Assembly (NCBI GenBank): GCA_001586965.3
Contig: LUCW03000293.1
Coordinates: forward strand, 1-27,841
Reading direction: 5' to 3'
From: Sphaeroforma sirkka
Taxonomy: Eukaryota > Opisthokonta > Ichthyosporea > Ichthyophonida
Length of the DNA stretch: 27,841 bases
The notes under the pieces are model-generated. The model was not told the DNA's origin. It saw only the letters and a program-made list of their open reading frames with translations, and ran no database searches. Position 1 is the stretch's first letter. Each line of letters starts with the position of its first letter. This document shows positions 9,690 to 19,255 of this stretch, in pieces. Position numbers and translations under genes: made by a program.

Positions 9690-10013
9690 AATAAGCACAA
9701 ATTCCGCCCACTTCGGCAACCACGCCGCACGCAAAAACATTGGACGTCGACATCACACAACCAGTGGCGGCGGGAACGCGCTACTGCAAATGCTGTGGTG
9801 GTATGCGCTCAGACTATCCATATTCAAGTGCCCGACCATATTACTTCGCTCGAGCCTGTGGATGCCTTAGCAAAGCCTGATACTTGTGCTACGCCATACA
9901 ATCCGATGGTGTACCTGGCCAATTACTCCTTTCCGACGCGCACAGTGGCTGTGTTGCGAGGGACGCTGGGCTTAACCATGAGTTGTGATCCACAGGGTTC
10001 AATTGAACTCTGA
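9690..10013 (+). other. In-frame open extension beyond the TAA of the last exon
   Basis: Directly after the TAA at 9687-9689, the same reading frame is open for another 107 codons to a TGA at 10011. It includes segments such as VVVCAQTIHIQVPDHITSLE and NPMVYLANYSFPTRTVAVLR. GC content and codon character resemble the preceding exon rather than the AT-rich intergenic DNA that follows. It could be stop-codon readthrough, a recently acquired nonsense codon in this allele, a coding stretch joined by an unrecognised intron, or chance. Confidence 0.35.
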
Positions 10014-10553
10014 ATATCACGATACTACGAGAAGCGCTCCCGCATTTGGAAAAGCAACCAGAGAGCCAGTACCGCATGCTTCGACATAGTCGTGCGAACA
10101 GTTCAAAATCGCAGCGGTGGCAATAGTAATCGTGCCTATTCGATAAAATTTGAGGATACCATTTATGTAAATTTCAAATCCATCTCGGAGGTAATACTCA
10201 CAACACAGGGAATCCAGCAAATGAAATTGAATATTATATATAGACAATCAAAAGTTCACAGCTACCACAGTTGCGGTACATACGTCAATATTTTTATTGG
10301 ATGTGTCGTTTCGCGAGATTCTTAAAATATCTTTGTCAACGCGATTCGATTCGTATCAAGTCTGCATTTCCATTAAATCCCACTTACACAATCTTCGCCT
10401 GATATTTTTGGTTTGTAGTAGTTGATTTCTCAAGCACTGTGGATTGCCTGGCACGTATAAGCCTGTAAGATTGACAATTTGCATCAAATGTATCATGACC
10501 CAACCCTGTGCGAGTGCTGTGTATTGTGTATTATTGTGTGATGCAACTTTCAT
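10014..10553. other. Intergenic region between convergent genes
   Basis: No gene is seen. The region separates the 3' end of the large + strand gene from the 3' end of the - strand zinc-finger gene. It contains an ATTAAA at 10372-10377 (+) that could serve the left gene. On the - strand there is an AATAAA opposite 10293-10298 that could serve the zinc-finger gene. Confidence 0.5.
10293..10298 (-). terminator. Candidate poly(A) signal of the zinc-finger gene
   Basis: The - strand reads AATAAA here, about 255 bp downstream of the zinc-finger stop codon. The motif is common by chance in AT-rich DNA, so this is only a candidate. Confidence 0.25.
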
Positions 10554-11762
10554 TCATGCCTGGTCCGGCTGGAATTGGCTGGCCTCCTCTTTCTCGTACT
10601 CCAATTCGCTTTCTTCCAAGTGCTTGTTATAGTGTTCGGTCAACTCGTAGTTGTGCGAAAACACTCGCGAACAGTCTTCCCAGGTACATACGCTCTGGAA
10701 TAAAGACTCTCTTAAGTGACTTTGGTGGTGCTGTGAAAGACTTCTAGCGGAGTCAAACGATTCCCCACACCCGCTCCAGGTGCAATCCAGATCCCCCGGC
10801 GTGTACTGACTCCGTCTCATTCTCAAGGCGTCCTGATTTATCCTCTGCTTGTTCCGAGACACTATCATTTCATGGTTATTGGTTTCCGAGTGATATGCCA
10901 AAAGCTGTAACGAGGCAAACGCGCCAGTGCATCCAACCTGTGCGCACAAGAAGGGTTTTGTACGAGTGTGCGAATAATAGTGTTTCTCTAAGCTATCTGC
11001 ACTTGTGTATGACTGAGTACATCCATGCCAATCACAAATGTATAGACGATTTAATTGTGCTCGAGATATTGCCCTCGTGTGATTTTGCCCCTGCGGCACA
11101 GGCGACTCACAGGCAACTGGTATTTTCTCATCTCCCAAGCTTGTACTGTGATGGGATATCGTGTTGTGTGATTTGGACCCATCTGTTGTCATCGGCCTTT
11201 GCAGCTGGCCTTCATTATGTTCGTTCACAGGATAGTGAGAATTAGACGAGCGTCTATCAAAGTGCGAGCTCTTGCTGTGATAAGGCCCACTTTTCGGCCG
11301 CCTGACGTCGGTTTTGAATTTACGAGTCGCGCTGATATGCGTACCATCATCTTCTATATGTGCATTAGGGGGGAATATAAATGCTTGTCCACTATATTGC
11401 ACAGGTGAGTGCCTGTAGGGCCTACCTTGGTACGAATTACATTCACGTTCAACATCATGATCTTGAATGTGATCTCTAATATGTTGGGAATTATGTAGGC
11501 TCGTCGACAAATCCAGTAAACTTTGTGCTGCGTTCACACTCGCCAAAGTCTCCGGTGTATTTACAGGCACTGAATTTGAACTCGAACTCATTCTGTTTGC
11601 GTGATCGTAACTGTCACGATTTTCATGAACGCTGTCTATAGATTCTACACTAGCAATAGCAGAATCCCCACTGTATTGCGATGCGCTCCCAACGCTAGAT
11701 ACAAATGTGAGCGCTTCCACTGCATCGGAGCCGTGGCCGGAATTATGCATCAACATATACAT
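10554..11762 (-). CDS. C2H2 zinc-finger protein with four CWCH2-type fingers
   Basis: A single-exon frame of 402 codons. The ATG at 11762 is the first in frame; an in-frame stop lies 27 bp upstream of it. Residues 1-235 are Ser/His/Asp/Asn-rich and look disordered. Four C2H2 fingers follow: C243/C248/H261/H265, C273/C278/H291/H297, C327/C332/H345/H349 and C359/C364/H377/H381. All have C-x4-C spacing, and fingers 1, 3 and 4 carry Trp two residues after the first Cys (CDWHGC, CTWSGC, CTWEDC). This Trp defines the CWCH2 signature known from GLI, ZIC and related fungal regulators. Fingers 1 and 2 are joined by a TGEKPF-like linker (TRTKPF). The C terminus is short and acidic (EESELEYEKEE). The family is typically nuclear and DNA-binding, so a transcription factor is likely; its targets are unknown. 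Finger 2 has the unusual H-x5-H spacing. Confidence 0.85.
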   Translation of the reverse strand: MYMLMHNSGHGSDAVEALTFVSSVGSASQYSGDSAIASVESIDSVHENRDSYDHANRMSSSSNSVPVNTPETLASVNAAQSLLDLSTSLHNSQHIRDHIQDHDVERECNSYQGRPYRHSPVQYSGQAFIFPPNAHIEDDGTHISATRKFKTDVRRPKSGPYHSKSSHFDRRSSNSHYPVNEHNEGQLQRPMTTDGSKSHNTISHHSTSLGDEKIPVACESPVPQGQNHTRAISRAQLNRLYICDWHGCTQSYTSADSLEKHYYSHTRTKPFLCAQVGCTGAFASLQLLAYHSETNNHEMIVSRNKQRINQDALRMRRSQYTPGDLDCTWSGCGESFDSARSLSQHHQSHLRESLFQSVCTWEDCSRVFSHNYELTEHYNKHLEESELEYEKEEASQFQPDQA

Positions 11763-12929
11763 CTTGGCCGTCACGCACTTGTGTGATCAAGTCAATTACA
11801 ACCACGCCAATAAATATCATGGAGCCTAAGTCCTGATGGGGCATGAATGGTAAATATGTATTTATCTCTGATTGAGAAACTAGAGAGCAGCAAAGAGACT
11901 TCTTCTGATATTTTTTCCCAATTTCTAGAGCAGATTGAGATATAAATAAGTAAAATACATATTTGCATTTTGCCAGTACATTTTAAAATAAATAGATACA
12001 TAAATTTGCTATGATATATTTTATCAAGAGAAGGTTCGATTTTTAAAAAACTAAAGAAAACAAAGTTGATTTTTTGTTTTTTATCGTTTTTTTTTTAATC
12101 ATAGTATATACCAAAAAAAAATAGCCTTCTGAATTTTTTCTTCTTAAAAAAATAAGGACAAACAAAGACTTTTAGCACAACGCTGGTGACTGGTGACTCA
12201 GTGGTCACGGTTGTGGAATTTCAAATCTGGATACGAGCAATCGGGAACGTGTAATAAGAACCGGGAAGGCGGGAATTAAAGAACTGGGAAGTCTCCGATG
12301 ACTGACTAATGAGAAAGTAATTTGGTATCGACTCGCAATACCCGTATTCTACTATTCCATAGTCAACACTCAACACTCAACACTCAACAGTCAACAGTCA
12401 AAACACAATTACATACACAACACACAAGAAGAAGAGAGAGTGACAAGAAGAGACTGAGAGGTTGAAACTGTAAACTGCAAAAAGTGTAGGACAGGCTGTA
12501 GGCTATAAATAGCAGGTTGCCTGTCGGCCACTATTTAGGGATTCTTTATAAAAAAACTTTAGGGTCATCTCAATCCTGCCGGACCTGCCCGAGCGCTGTA
12601 TTTAAATACTTCTAAATTTAGAACAACAGTTGAAAAGGTGTGTCGTAATTTACGTAAATCCCCTCTTGGCAACGGTATATATTCAGAGAACTAGAGCTAA
12701 TAAAGTACAATTCAAAAAATTCAGTTCGTCACCTAACCTCAAACCGTTTTCTGTTAAAACTCGTAAATCGAATATACATACGTTTACGTGTTTGTCCTTT
12801 GTATGCTCATAGGTGTACCTTGTGGGTCTAAACATTTAAGTGTGTACCATTTTTATCATACGAATCAGTCCTATATAAAAAGAATTTAGATAAGCCCTTC
12901 TGATCACATTATAACCGATATAACGTTTT
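11763..12929. other. AT-rich intergenic DNA at the edge of the repeat island
   Basis: No gene is supported. The region includes the presumed promoter of the - strand zinc-finger gene, without a recognisable core motif. It also holds poly(A/T) runs around 12040-12160, a 7-bp tandem repeat (12362-12400) and a lone CTATAAATAG at 12503-12512 with no gene behind it. Positions 12122-12135 repeat in reverse complement the right arm of the hairpin found in the satellite array. Confidence 0.5.
12362..12400. repeat. 7-bp tandem repeat (TCAACAC/TCAACAG)
   Basis: About five and a half consecutive copies of a 7-bp unit, TCAACAC changing to TCAACAG in the later copies. It is a simple microsatellite. Confidence 0.85.
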
Positions 12930-13157
12930 AAATTGAATAAATATGCGTTTACGTTCAACTTCTATACCCAGCATTGCATGGCAGAAACGTCGAAACCTCA
13001 TTTTTTTCCTCTATATTTTGCTAGTTTTATCTACCGTAGTACCTATGACCTAAATATGCAGCTGGCAGCTATCTTCATCTGGGAGGTTTTTAAAAAAAAC
13101 AACAAAATATGGCTATACATAAAAGTAGAACGGATTAACGAAACCGCATATTTGTTC
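12880..13157. repeat. Diverged relative of the satellite unit, flanking the array
   Basis: Positions 12880-12966 align with 14463-14540 inside the satellite unit (shared TTCTGATCACAT and TTTAAAATT/TTTTAAATT blocks) at clearly lower identity than the three tandem copies show to each other. It ends with an inverted version (12936-12966) of the AGTTGAACGGAAACGCATAT motif that recurs inside the unit. A forward, degenerate version lies at 13108-13157. This looks like an older copy predating the recent amplification. Confidence 0.6.
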
Positions 13158-14657
13158 GATTTATTTATTTATTATTTAATAAAAAAAGAGGTTTTACATA
13201 GCCTTCTAAAAATTACATTCAGAAGGCTATGGTTTTAACGTTTTTATAAGTCTATAATACAGTCAACGAAAATCAACTAAGAAATGGACAACTGTATGTA
13301 TTATTATTTTTAAAAAATACATATTCATTTATTTTTTTAAAAATACAACATTTTATATTAAGTGTAGACTAAGAGAGAGTAGAGAGGTAGAAAAAATGGT
13401 CTCATCAATCTGGAAATGGAATATGCACATATAGGACAATCTTGGTAACCTGATACAGTGACATGTGCACCCTATAAATTCACATAGGGCTATCCGCTAT
13501 TTAAAAATAATGAGTAAATACACGTAAACGCTTAATATTTGTTAAAAAAATCAAACTGAAAAGTTTAACGGAAAACGAACAGAACCTTGAGTAGTACTCT
13601 TAGAGTTTATTAAATACTACTGGTCCAAAATATAAAGTCTAGACTAGAGAGCACCAATTTTTTTTTTTTAAAAAAAGCACAACTTGTGTAGTCCTCGTAA
13701 AAAAAAAAATTGAATGATACCAACCCTTTTTCTCTCTCTGAGTCTGAGAGAGTACTGGAGTGAGGGCTAACTCCATATCGTTATGGCTATACAGCATAGA
13801 AGTTGAACGGAAACGCATATTTATTCGTTTTGAAGTTTTATCGTTTTTTTAAAAACAGGTCTAAACAGTCAACAAAATTCTCAATTTTGCACTTGGCATA
13901 TACACCTGTTTCCAACGAAATGAATTACAGCATCTATATGGACCAATGAAATTGCGATTTACTTTTGTGATTTCGTTGAAACAGCAGGGTCACTTTTGGC
14001 GCTGAAAGATGCCTTGATATATGCACTCTGTAAATTTACATAGGGCTATATACAGTTTAAAAGTTGAACGGAAACGCATATTTAAAACGTTTTAAGGGGG
14101 AACGAGTTGAGGCTAGACTGAGGGGTGCCTTTTAACGGGATCAGAGATTTATAATTTTGAACGTTCAGAATTAGAAAGTTATATTTTTTTTTAAATTATG
14201 AACGCCTGAGGCCCCAAGCCCGTGTCCAAAACCGCATCCGGTACATTCGCAATGGTAGGGTCTATATTTAATTATTTATGGGCAACACGAAAAGCGACTT
14301 TGGCATAAGTACCGAACTATTAATACTCTCTGTCCATCTGATTCTGATTCTGTTCAGAATTTTCTGGTGCTGTTTTTTTTTCAAGACAACCCTGTGAGCT
14401 AACGTCGAAAAGATTTACGTTAAACCGTTTATAATTTGAAAAAAAAACCAGTCTTTTAAAAAGACTTAGGTAGGCTCTTCTGATCACATCATAGCCATTA
14501 TATCGTTTAAAATTTAATAAATACGTTTGACTTCTATCCCGGACCCCCAAAACGTAAAGAGCTTAGCTCTTGAGTCTTGCTACTATTGACAGACTTGACT
14601 CATGCATGCCTGTGACCCCTGTGGTATCGTCAGTATCTATGCAGTTTTTAGTTTTAG
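13158..14657. repeat. Satellite unit, copy 1 of 3 (about 1.50 kb)
   Basis: First copy of a 1.49-1.50-kb direct tandem repeat. It starts with GATTTATTTATTTATTATTT and ends with TATGCAGTTTTTAGTTTTAG. The unit holds a perfect 11-bp-stem hairpin (CATAGCCTTCT/AGAAGGCTATG, 13197-13231), the AGTTGAACGGAAACGCATAT motif twice (about 13800 and 14062), and a CT-rich palindromic stretch near 13730-13755. It also carries AGTCTTTT/AAAAGACT near 14449-14465 and AAGAGC/GCTCTT near 14558. No convincing gene is present; a - strand frame at 14320-14550 is discussed under findings. Confidence 0.9.
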
Positions 14658-16147
14658 GATTTATTTATTTATTATTTAATAAAAAAAGAGGTTTTACATA
14701 GCCTTCTAAAAATTACATTCAGAAGGCTATGGTTTTAACGTTTTTATAAGTCTATAATACAGTCAACGAAAATCAACTAAGAAATGGACAACTGTATGTA
14801 TTATTATTTTTAAAAATACATATTCATTTATTTTTTAAAAATACAACATTTTATATTAAGTGAGACTAAGAGAGTAGAGAGGTAGAAAAAATGGTCTCAT
14901 CAATCTGGAAATGGAATATGCACATATAGGACAATCTTGGTAACCTGATACAGTGACATGTGCACCCTATAAATTCACATAGGGCTATCCGCTATTTAAA
15001 AATAATGAGTAAATACACGTAAACGCTTAATATTTGTTAAAAAAATCAAACTGAAAAGTTTAACGGAAAACGAACAGAACCTTGAGTAGTACTCTTAGAG
15101 TTTATTAAATACTACTGGTCCAAAATATAAAGTCTAGACTAGAGAGAGCACCAATTTTTTTTTAAAAAGCACAACTTGTGTAGTCCTCGTAAAAAAAAAT
15201 TGAATGATACCAACCCCCTTTTCTCTCTCTCTGAGTCTGAGAGAGTACTGGAGTGAGGGCTAACTCCATATCGTTATGGCTATACAGCATAGAAGTTGAA
15301 CGGAAACGCATATTTATTCGTTTTGAAGTTTTATTTTATTTTTTTAAAAAAACAGGTCTAAACAGTCAACAAAATTCTCAATTTTGCATACACCTGTTTC
15401 CAACGAAATGAATTACAGCATCTATATGGACCAATGAAATTGCGATTTACTTTTGTGATTTCGTTGAAACAGCAGGGTCACTTTTGGCGCTGAAAGATGC
15501 CTTGATATATGCACTCTGTAAATTTACATAGGGCTATATACAGTTTAAAAGTTGAACGGAAACGCATATTTAAAACGTTTTAAGGGGGAACGAGTTGAGG
15601 CTAGACTGAGGGGTGCCTTTTAACGGGATCAGAGATTTATAATTTTGAACGTTCAGAATTAGAAAGTTATATTTTTTTTAAATTATGAACGCCCGAGGCC
15701 CCAAGCCCGTGTCCAAAACCGCATCCGGTACATTCGCAATGGTAGGGTCTATATTTAATTATTTATGGGCAACACGAAAAGCGACTTTGGCATAAGTACC
15801 GAACTATTAATACTCTCTGTCCATCTGATTCTGATTCTGTTCAGAATTTTCTGGTGCTGTTTTTTTTTTTCAAGACAACCCTGTGAGCTAACGTCGAAAA
15901 GATTTACGTTAAACCGTTTATAATTTGAAAAAAAAACCAGTCTTTTAAAAAGACTTAGGTAGGCTCTTCTGATCACATCATAGCCATTATATCGTTTAAA
16001 ATTTAATAAATACGTTTGACTTCTATCCCGGACCCCCAAAACGTAAAGAGCTTAGCTCTTGAGTCTTGCTACTATTGACAGACTTGACTCATGCATGCCT
16101 GTGACCCCTGTGGTATCGTCAGTATCTATGCAGTTTTTTAGTTTTAG
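14658..16147. repeat. Satellite unit, copy 2 of 3 (about 1.49 kb)
   Basis: Second tandem copy. It differs from copy 1 mainly in the length of A/T homopolymers and short GA or CT runs, plus a small deletion (about 9 bp) near 15390 and a few substitutions. The same hairpin begins near 14697. The - strand frame of copy 1 recurs at 15755-16039, with its far end altered by a homopolymer length change. Confidence 0.9.
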
Positions 16148-17650
16148 GATTTATTTATTTATTATTTAATAAAAAAAGAGGTTTTACATAGCCTTCTAAA
16201 AATTACATTCAGAAGGCTATGGTTTTAACGTTTTTATAAGTCTATAATACAGTCAACGAAAATCAACTAAGAAATGGACAACTGTGTATGTATTATTTTT
16301 TAAAAAAATACATATTCATTTATTTTTTAAAAATACAACATTTTATATTAAGTGTAGACTAAGAGAGAGTAGAGAGGTAGAAAAAAATGGTCTCATCAAT
16401 CTGGAAATGGAATATGCACATATAGGACAATCTTGGTAACCTGATACAGTGACATGTGCACCCTATAAATTCACATAGGGCTATCCGCTATTTAAAAATA
16501 ATGAGTAAATACACGTAAACGCTTAATATTTGTTAAAAAAATCAAACTGAAAAGTTTAACGGAAAACGAACAGAACCTTGAGTAGTACTCTTAGAGTTTA
16601 TTAAATACTACTGGTCCAAAATATAAAGTCTAGACTAGAGAGAGCACCAATTTTTTTTTAAAAAGCACAACTTGTGTAGTCCTCGTAAAAAAAAATTGAA
16701 TGATACCAACCCCCTTTTCACTCTCTCTGAGTCTGAGAGAGTACTGGAGTGAGGGCTAACTCCATATCGTTATGGCTATACAGCATAGAAGTTGAACGGA
16801 AACGCATATTTATTCGTTTTGAAGTTTTATCGTTTTTTTAAAAACAGGTCTAAACAGTCAACAAAATTCTCAATTTTGCACTTGGCATATACACCTGTTT
16901 TCCAACGAAATGAATTACAGCATCTATATGGACCAATGAAATTGCGATTTACTTTTGTGATTTCGTTGAAACAGCAGGGTCACTTTGGCGCTGAAAGATG
17001 CCTTGATATATGCACTCTGTAAATTTACATAGGGCTATATACAGTTTAAAAGTTGAACGGAAACGCATATTTAAAACGTTTTAAGGGGGAACGAGTTGAG
17101 GCTAGACTGAGGGGGTGCCTTTTTAACGGGATCAGAGATTTATAATTTTGAACGTTCAGAATTAGAAAGTTATATTTTTTTTTAAATTATGAACGCCCGA
17201 GGCCCCAAGCCCGTGTCCAAAACCGCATCCGGTACATTCGCAATGGTAGGGTCTATATTTAATTATTTATGGGCAACACGAAAAGCGACTTTGGCATAAG
17301 TACCGAACTATTAATACTCTCTGTCCATCTGATTCTGATTCTGTTCAGAATTTTCTGGTGCTGTTTTTTTTTTCAAGACAACCCTGTGAGCTAACGTCGA
17401 AAAGATTTACGTTAAACCGTTTATAATTTGAAAAAAAAAACCAGTCTTTAAAAAAGACTTAGGTAGGCTCTTCTGATCACATCATAGCCATTATATCGTT
17501 TAAAATTTAATAAATACGTTTGACTTCTATCCCGGACCCCCAAAACGTAAAGAGCTTAGCTCTTGAGTCTTGCTACTATTGACAGACTTGACTCATGCAT
17601 GCCTGTGACCCCTGTGGTATCGTCAGTATCTATGCAGTTTTTAGTTTTAG
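16148..17650. repeat. Satellite unit, copy 3 of 3 (about 1.50 kb)
   Basis: Third tandem copy, again distinguished mainly by homopolymer lengths and a handful of substitutions. The array stops cleanly after GTTTTAG at 17650, where a CT-rich tract begins. Both outer edges coincide with full unit boundaries, so the array is almost exactly three units long. Confidence 0.9.
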
Positions 17651-17696
17651 GGCTCACTGCTACTAGTAAATGAAAGAGTAGAGTATGTAAATACTA

Positions 17697-17990
17697 AATA
17701 GTCTGGGCCTGGCTCTCTCTCCAGGCTCTGTCTCTCTCTCAGACCTCTCTAAGTGTCTCTCTCGCTATCGAGACTAGAGTTCTCGACTCTCAACTCTCAA
17801 GTCTGAAGTCTTAACTTACTCGCCGCTTTACTTATTACTACTCTCTTTACTCTCTCTCTCTCTCTCGCTCTACATACTACGCGACTACTCTCTGAAGTGA
17901 GAGTAGTAGTAGAGTAGTAGCAGAGAGAGGGAATGAGGGACTACTCTCCAGAGTCTCCACTCTCTCTAGTAGTAGAGTGAGGATAGAAGA
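17697..17990. repeat. CT/GA-rich microsatellite tract with hairpin
   Basis: The tract is dominated by CTCTCT and TACTACT runs and switches to the complementary GAGAGTAGTAG composition around 17900. At the switch, CTACTCTC and GAGAGTAG form an 8-bp stem with a 6-base loop. The purine/pyrimidine strand switch could favour unusual DNA structure. No gene is present. Confidence 0.75.
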
Positions 17991-18505
17991 GCGTAGAGCG
18001 ACTAGTGTTTCTTTCTTTACTCTACTATAACTATTTTTGTGTGTAGTTAGTTAGTAGAGAGTAGACCAACCTCACATCGTTTGATGTCATGTGGATTATT
18101 TTTTAGCGTTGCAACGTATTATAGTATATATTTTGACCTGTATATTGTGACCTGAACAGTGCACCTATTTTATAAGTTTAGTCTAAATTTTTCATATCAA
18201 AAGGACAACATTCTGGTATATATATGCTTATTGTCTGACCTGGAATATGGCTCTACTAATATAAACGGAACACTCAAGTGATAGTATACGTTTAATTTAA
18301 ACATTTAATGGATCATTTTTTTGCGTTGCAACATAACGATATGAGACTAGGAGTAGACTGACGAGAGAGAGTAGTGTGTAACTTCTGTAACTTTGTATAG
18401 TATATACACAATATTGTATTTAGTGGTGAACTGGCTATTACAATTTTATATATAAAAACAAAAGTTGCCCCAAGCACAAAAGAGCAGAGTATTTTTTTTT
18501 TTTTT
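17991..18505. other. AT-rich intergenic DNA
   Basis: No gene is seen. A short motif, TTTT(A/T)GCGTTGCAAC followed by GTAT or ATAA, occurs twice (near 18104 and 18321). A poly(T) run lies at about 18492-18505. Confidence 0.5.
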
Positions 18506-18574
18506 AAATACAGTAATTTCTTATCAGTCAGTGGTTGATTTTATAAATACAGTCATTTCTTATTAGTCAGTGGT
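18506..18574. repeat. Two-copy 39-bp-period tandem repeat
   Basis: Two 30-bp copies of AAATACAGTMATTTCTTATY followed by AGTCAGTGGT, at 18506-18535 and 18545-18574, differ at two positions. Confidence 0.8.
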
Positions 18575-19026
18575 GCACTGGGGACTGGTAGGCCTCTAAT
18601 ACACAGACTCAAGCACTGGATTCTGATCTGACTAATACTGACAGTGACGAACCTGACGGTATGACAGACTGGCAGTCTGGCAATCCTGAGCTGACCTACC
18701 ATGTCATTATTACGAAGAAAAATTAAGTAAAATAATTGCCGTAATTTTTGTATGAAATACGTATTAAGGCACATTCCTGAATTTGAAAATTTAAGATTTA
18801 TGCATGGTGAGCAAATTGAGAATTGGGAATTATGAAGTATGCAGCGCAATTTTGGGCCATTAAGAAATATTCTATTTCTTAATTAAGAAAGAAGGATTAA
18901 GGCAGGTTATAGACTTATTAAGAATCGTGTATGATCTTTTTAAAAAATTTAAGAATTATTAATAATCATGTATACCGATATCTGAAGAAATTTTAAGAAC
19001 CGGTACTTATTTTATAGTTGCAATAC

Positions 19027-19076
19027 GACATCGTATTTGAACCGATTGGAATCCCTACCGGTTCAAATACAATGTC
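19027..19076. repeat. 18-bp near-perfect inverted repeat
   Basis: GACATCGTATTTGAACCG (19027-19044) faces its reverse complement at 19059-19076 with one mismatch, across a 14-base loop. Imperfect pairing continues outward for about nine more bases on each side, so a roughly 27-bp stem is possible. Confidence 0.85.
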
Positions 19077-19119
19077 GCACCGCATTTATAGAACAATGGC
19101 AATGGCCACTATGGAGATC

Positions 19120-19123
<4 letters not shown>

Positions 19124-19156
<33 letters not shown>
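19124..19156. repeat. (TA)n microsatellite
   Basis: An uninterrupted run of TA dinucleotides, about 16 copies. Confidence 0.95.
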
Positions 19157-19160
<4 letters not shown>

Positions 19161-19202
19161 ACATGCATACTCACATACCTAAATAGATGCATTAATGTCA
19201 AT

Positions 19203-19255
19203 CTACCTTTTTACTGAAAAGGTAGTACTATGATCAACCTTTTGACAAAAGGTTG
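19203..19255. repeat. Paired hairpins with CWACCTTTT stems
   Basis: Two consecutive 9-bp perfect hairpins: CTACCTTTT/AAAAGGTAG (19203-19225) and CAACCTTTT/AAAAGGTTG (19235-19255), separated by TACTATGAT. A third, slightly imperfect member lies at 19615-19635 and is followed by the similar CACTATGATC. Confidence 0.8.

Noticed and set aside
12185-12235. Possible tRNA or SINE around GACTCAGTGGTCACGG
   Set aside because: Only a near-consensus A box is present; no B box or T arm lies at the right distance.
12503-12512. CTATAAATAG as a TATA-box promoter
   Set aside because: The motif is good, but no gene or transcript-like frame follows within several hundred bases.
12933-13238. 101-codon + strand frame ending inside the satellite array
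   Set aside because: It begins in unique AT-rich DNA and runs into the repeat; composition (Phe, Tyr, Ile, Lys) follows AT content. Its possible relation to the sub-repeat peptides is noted instead under findings.
14320-16039. Satellite - strand frames as real genes
   Set aside because: The start codon is TTG, no ATG is available, and the far end changes with homopolymer length between copies.
18553-18849. 98-codon - strand frame
   Set aside because: It covers half of a 30-bp tandem repeat and AT-rich DNA, with no domain, no conserved motif and no neighbours supporting it.
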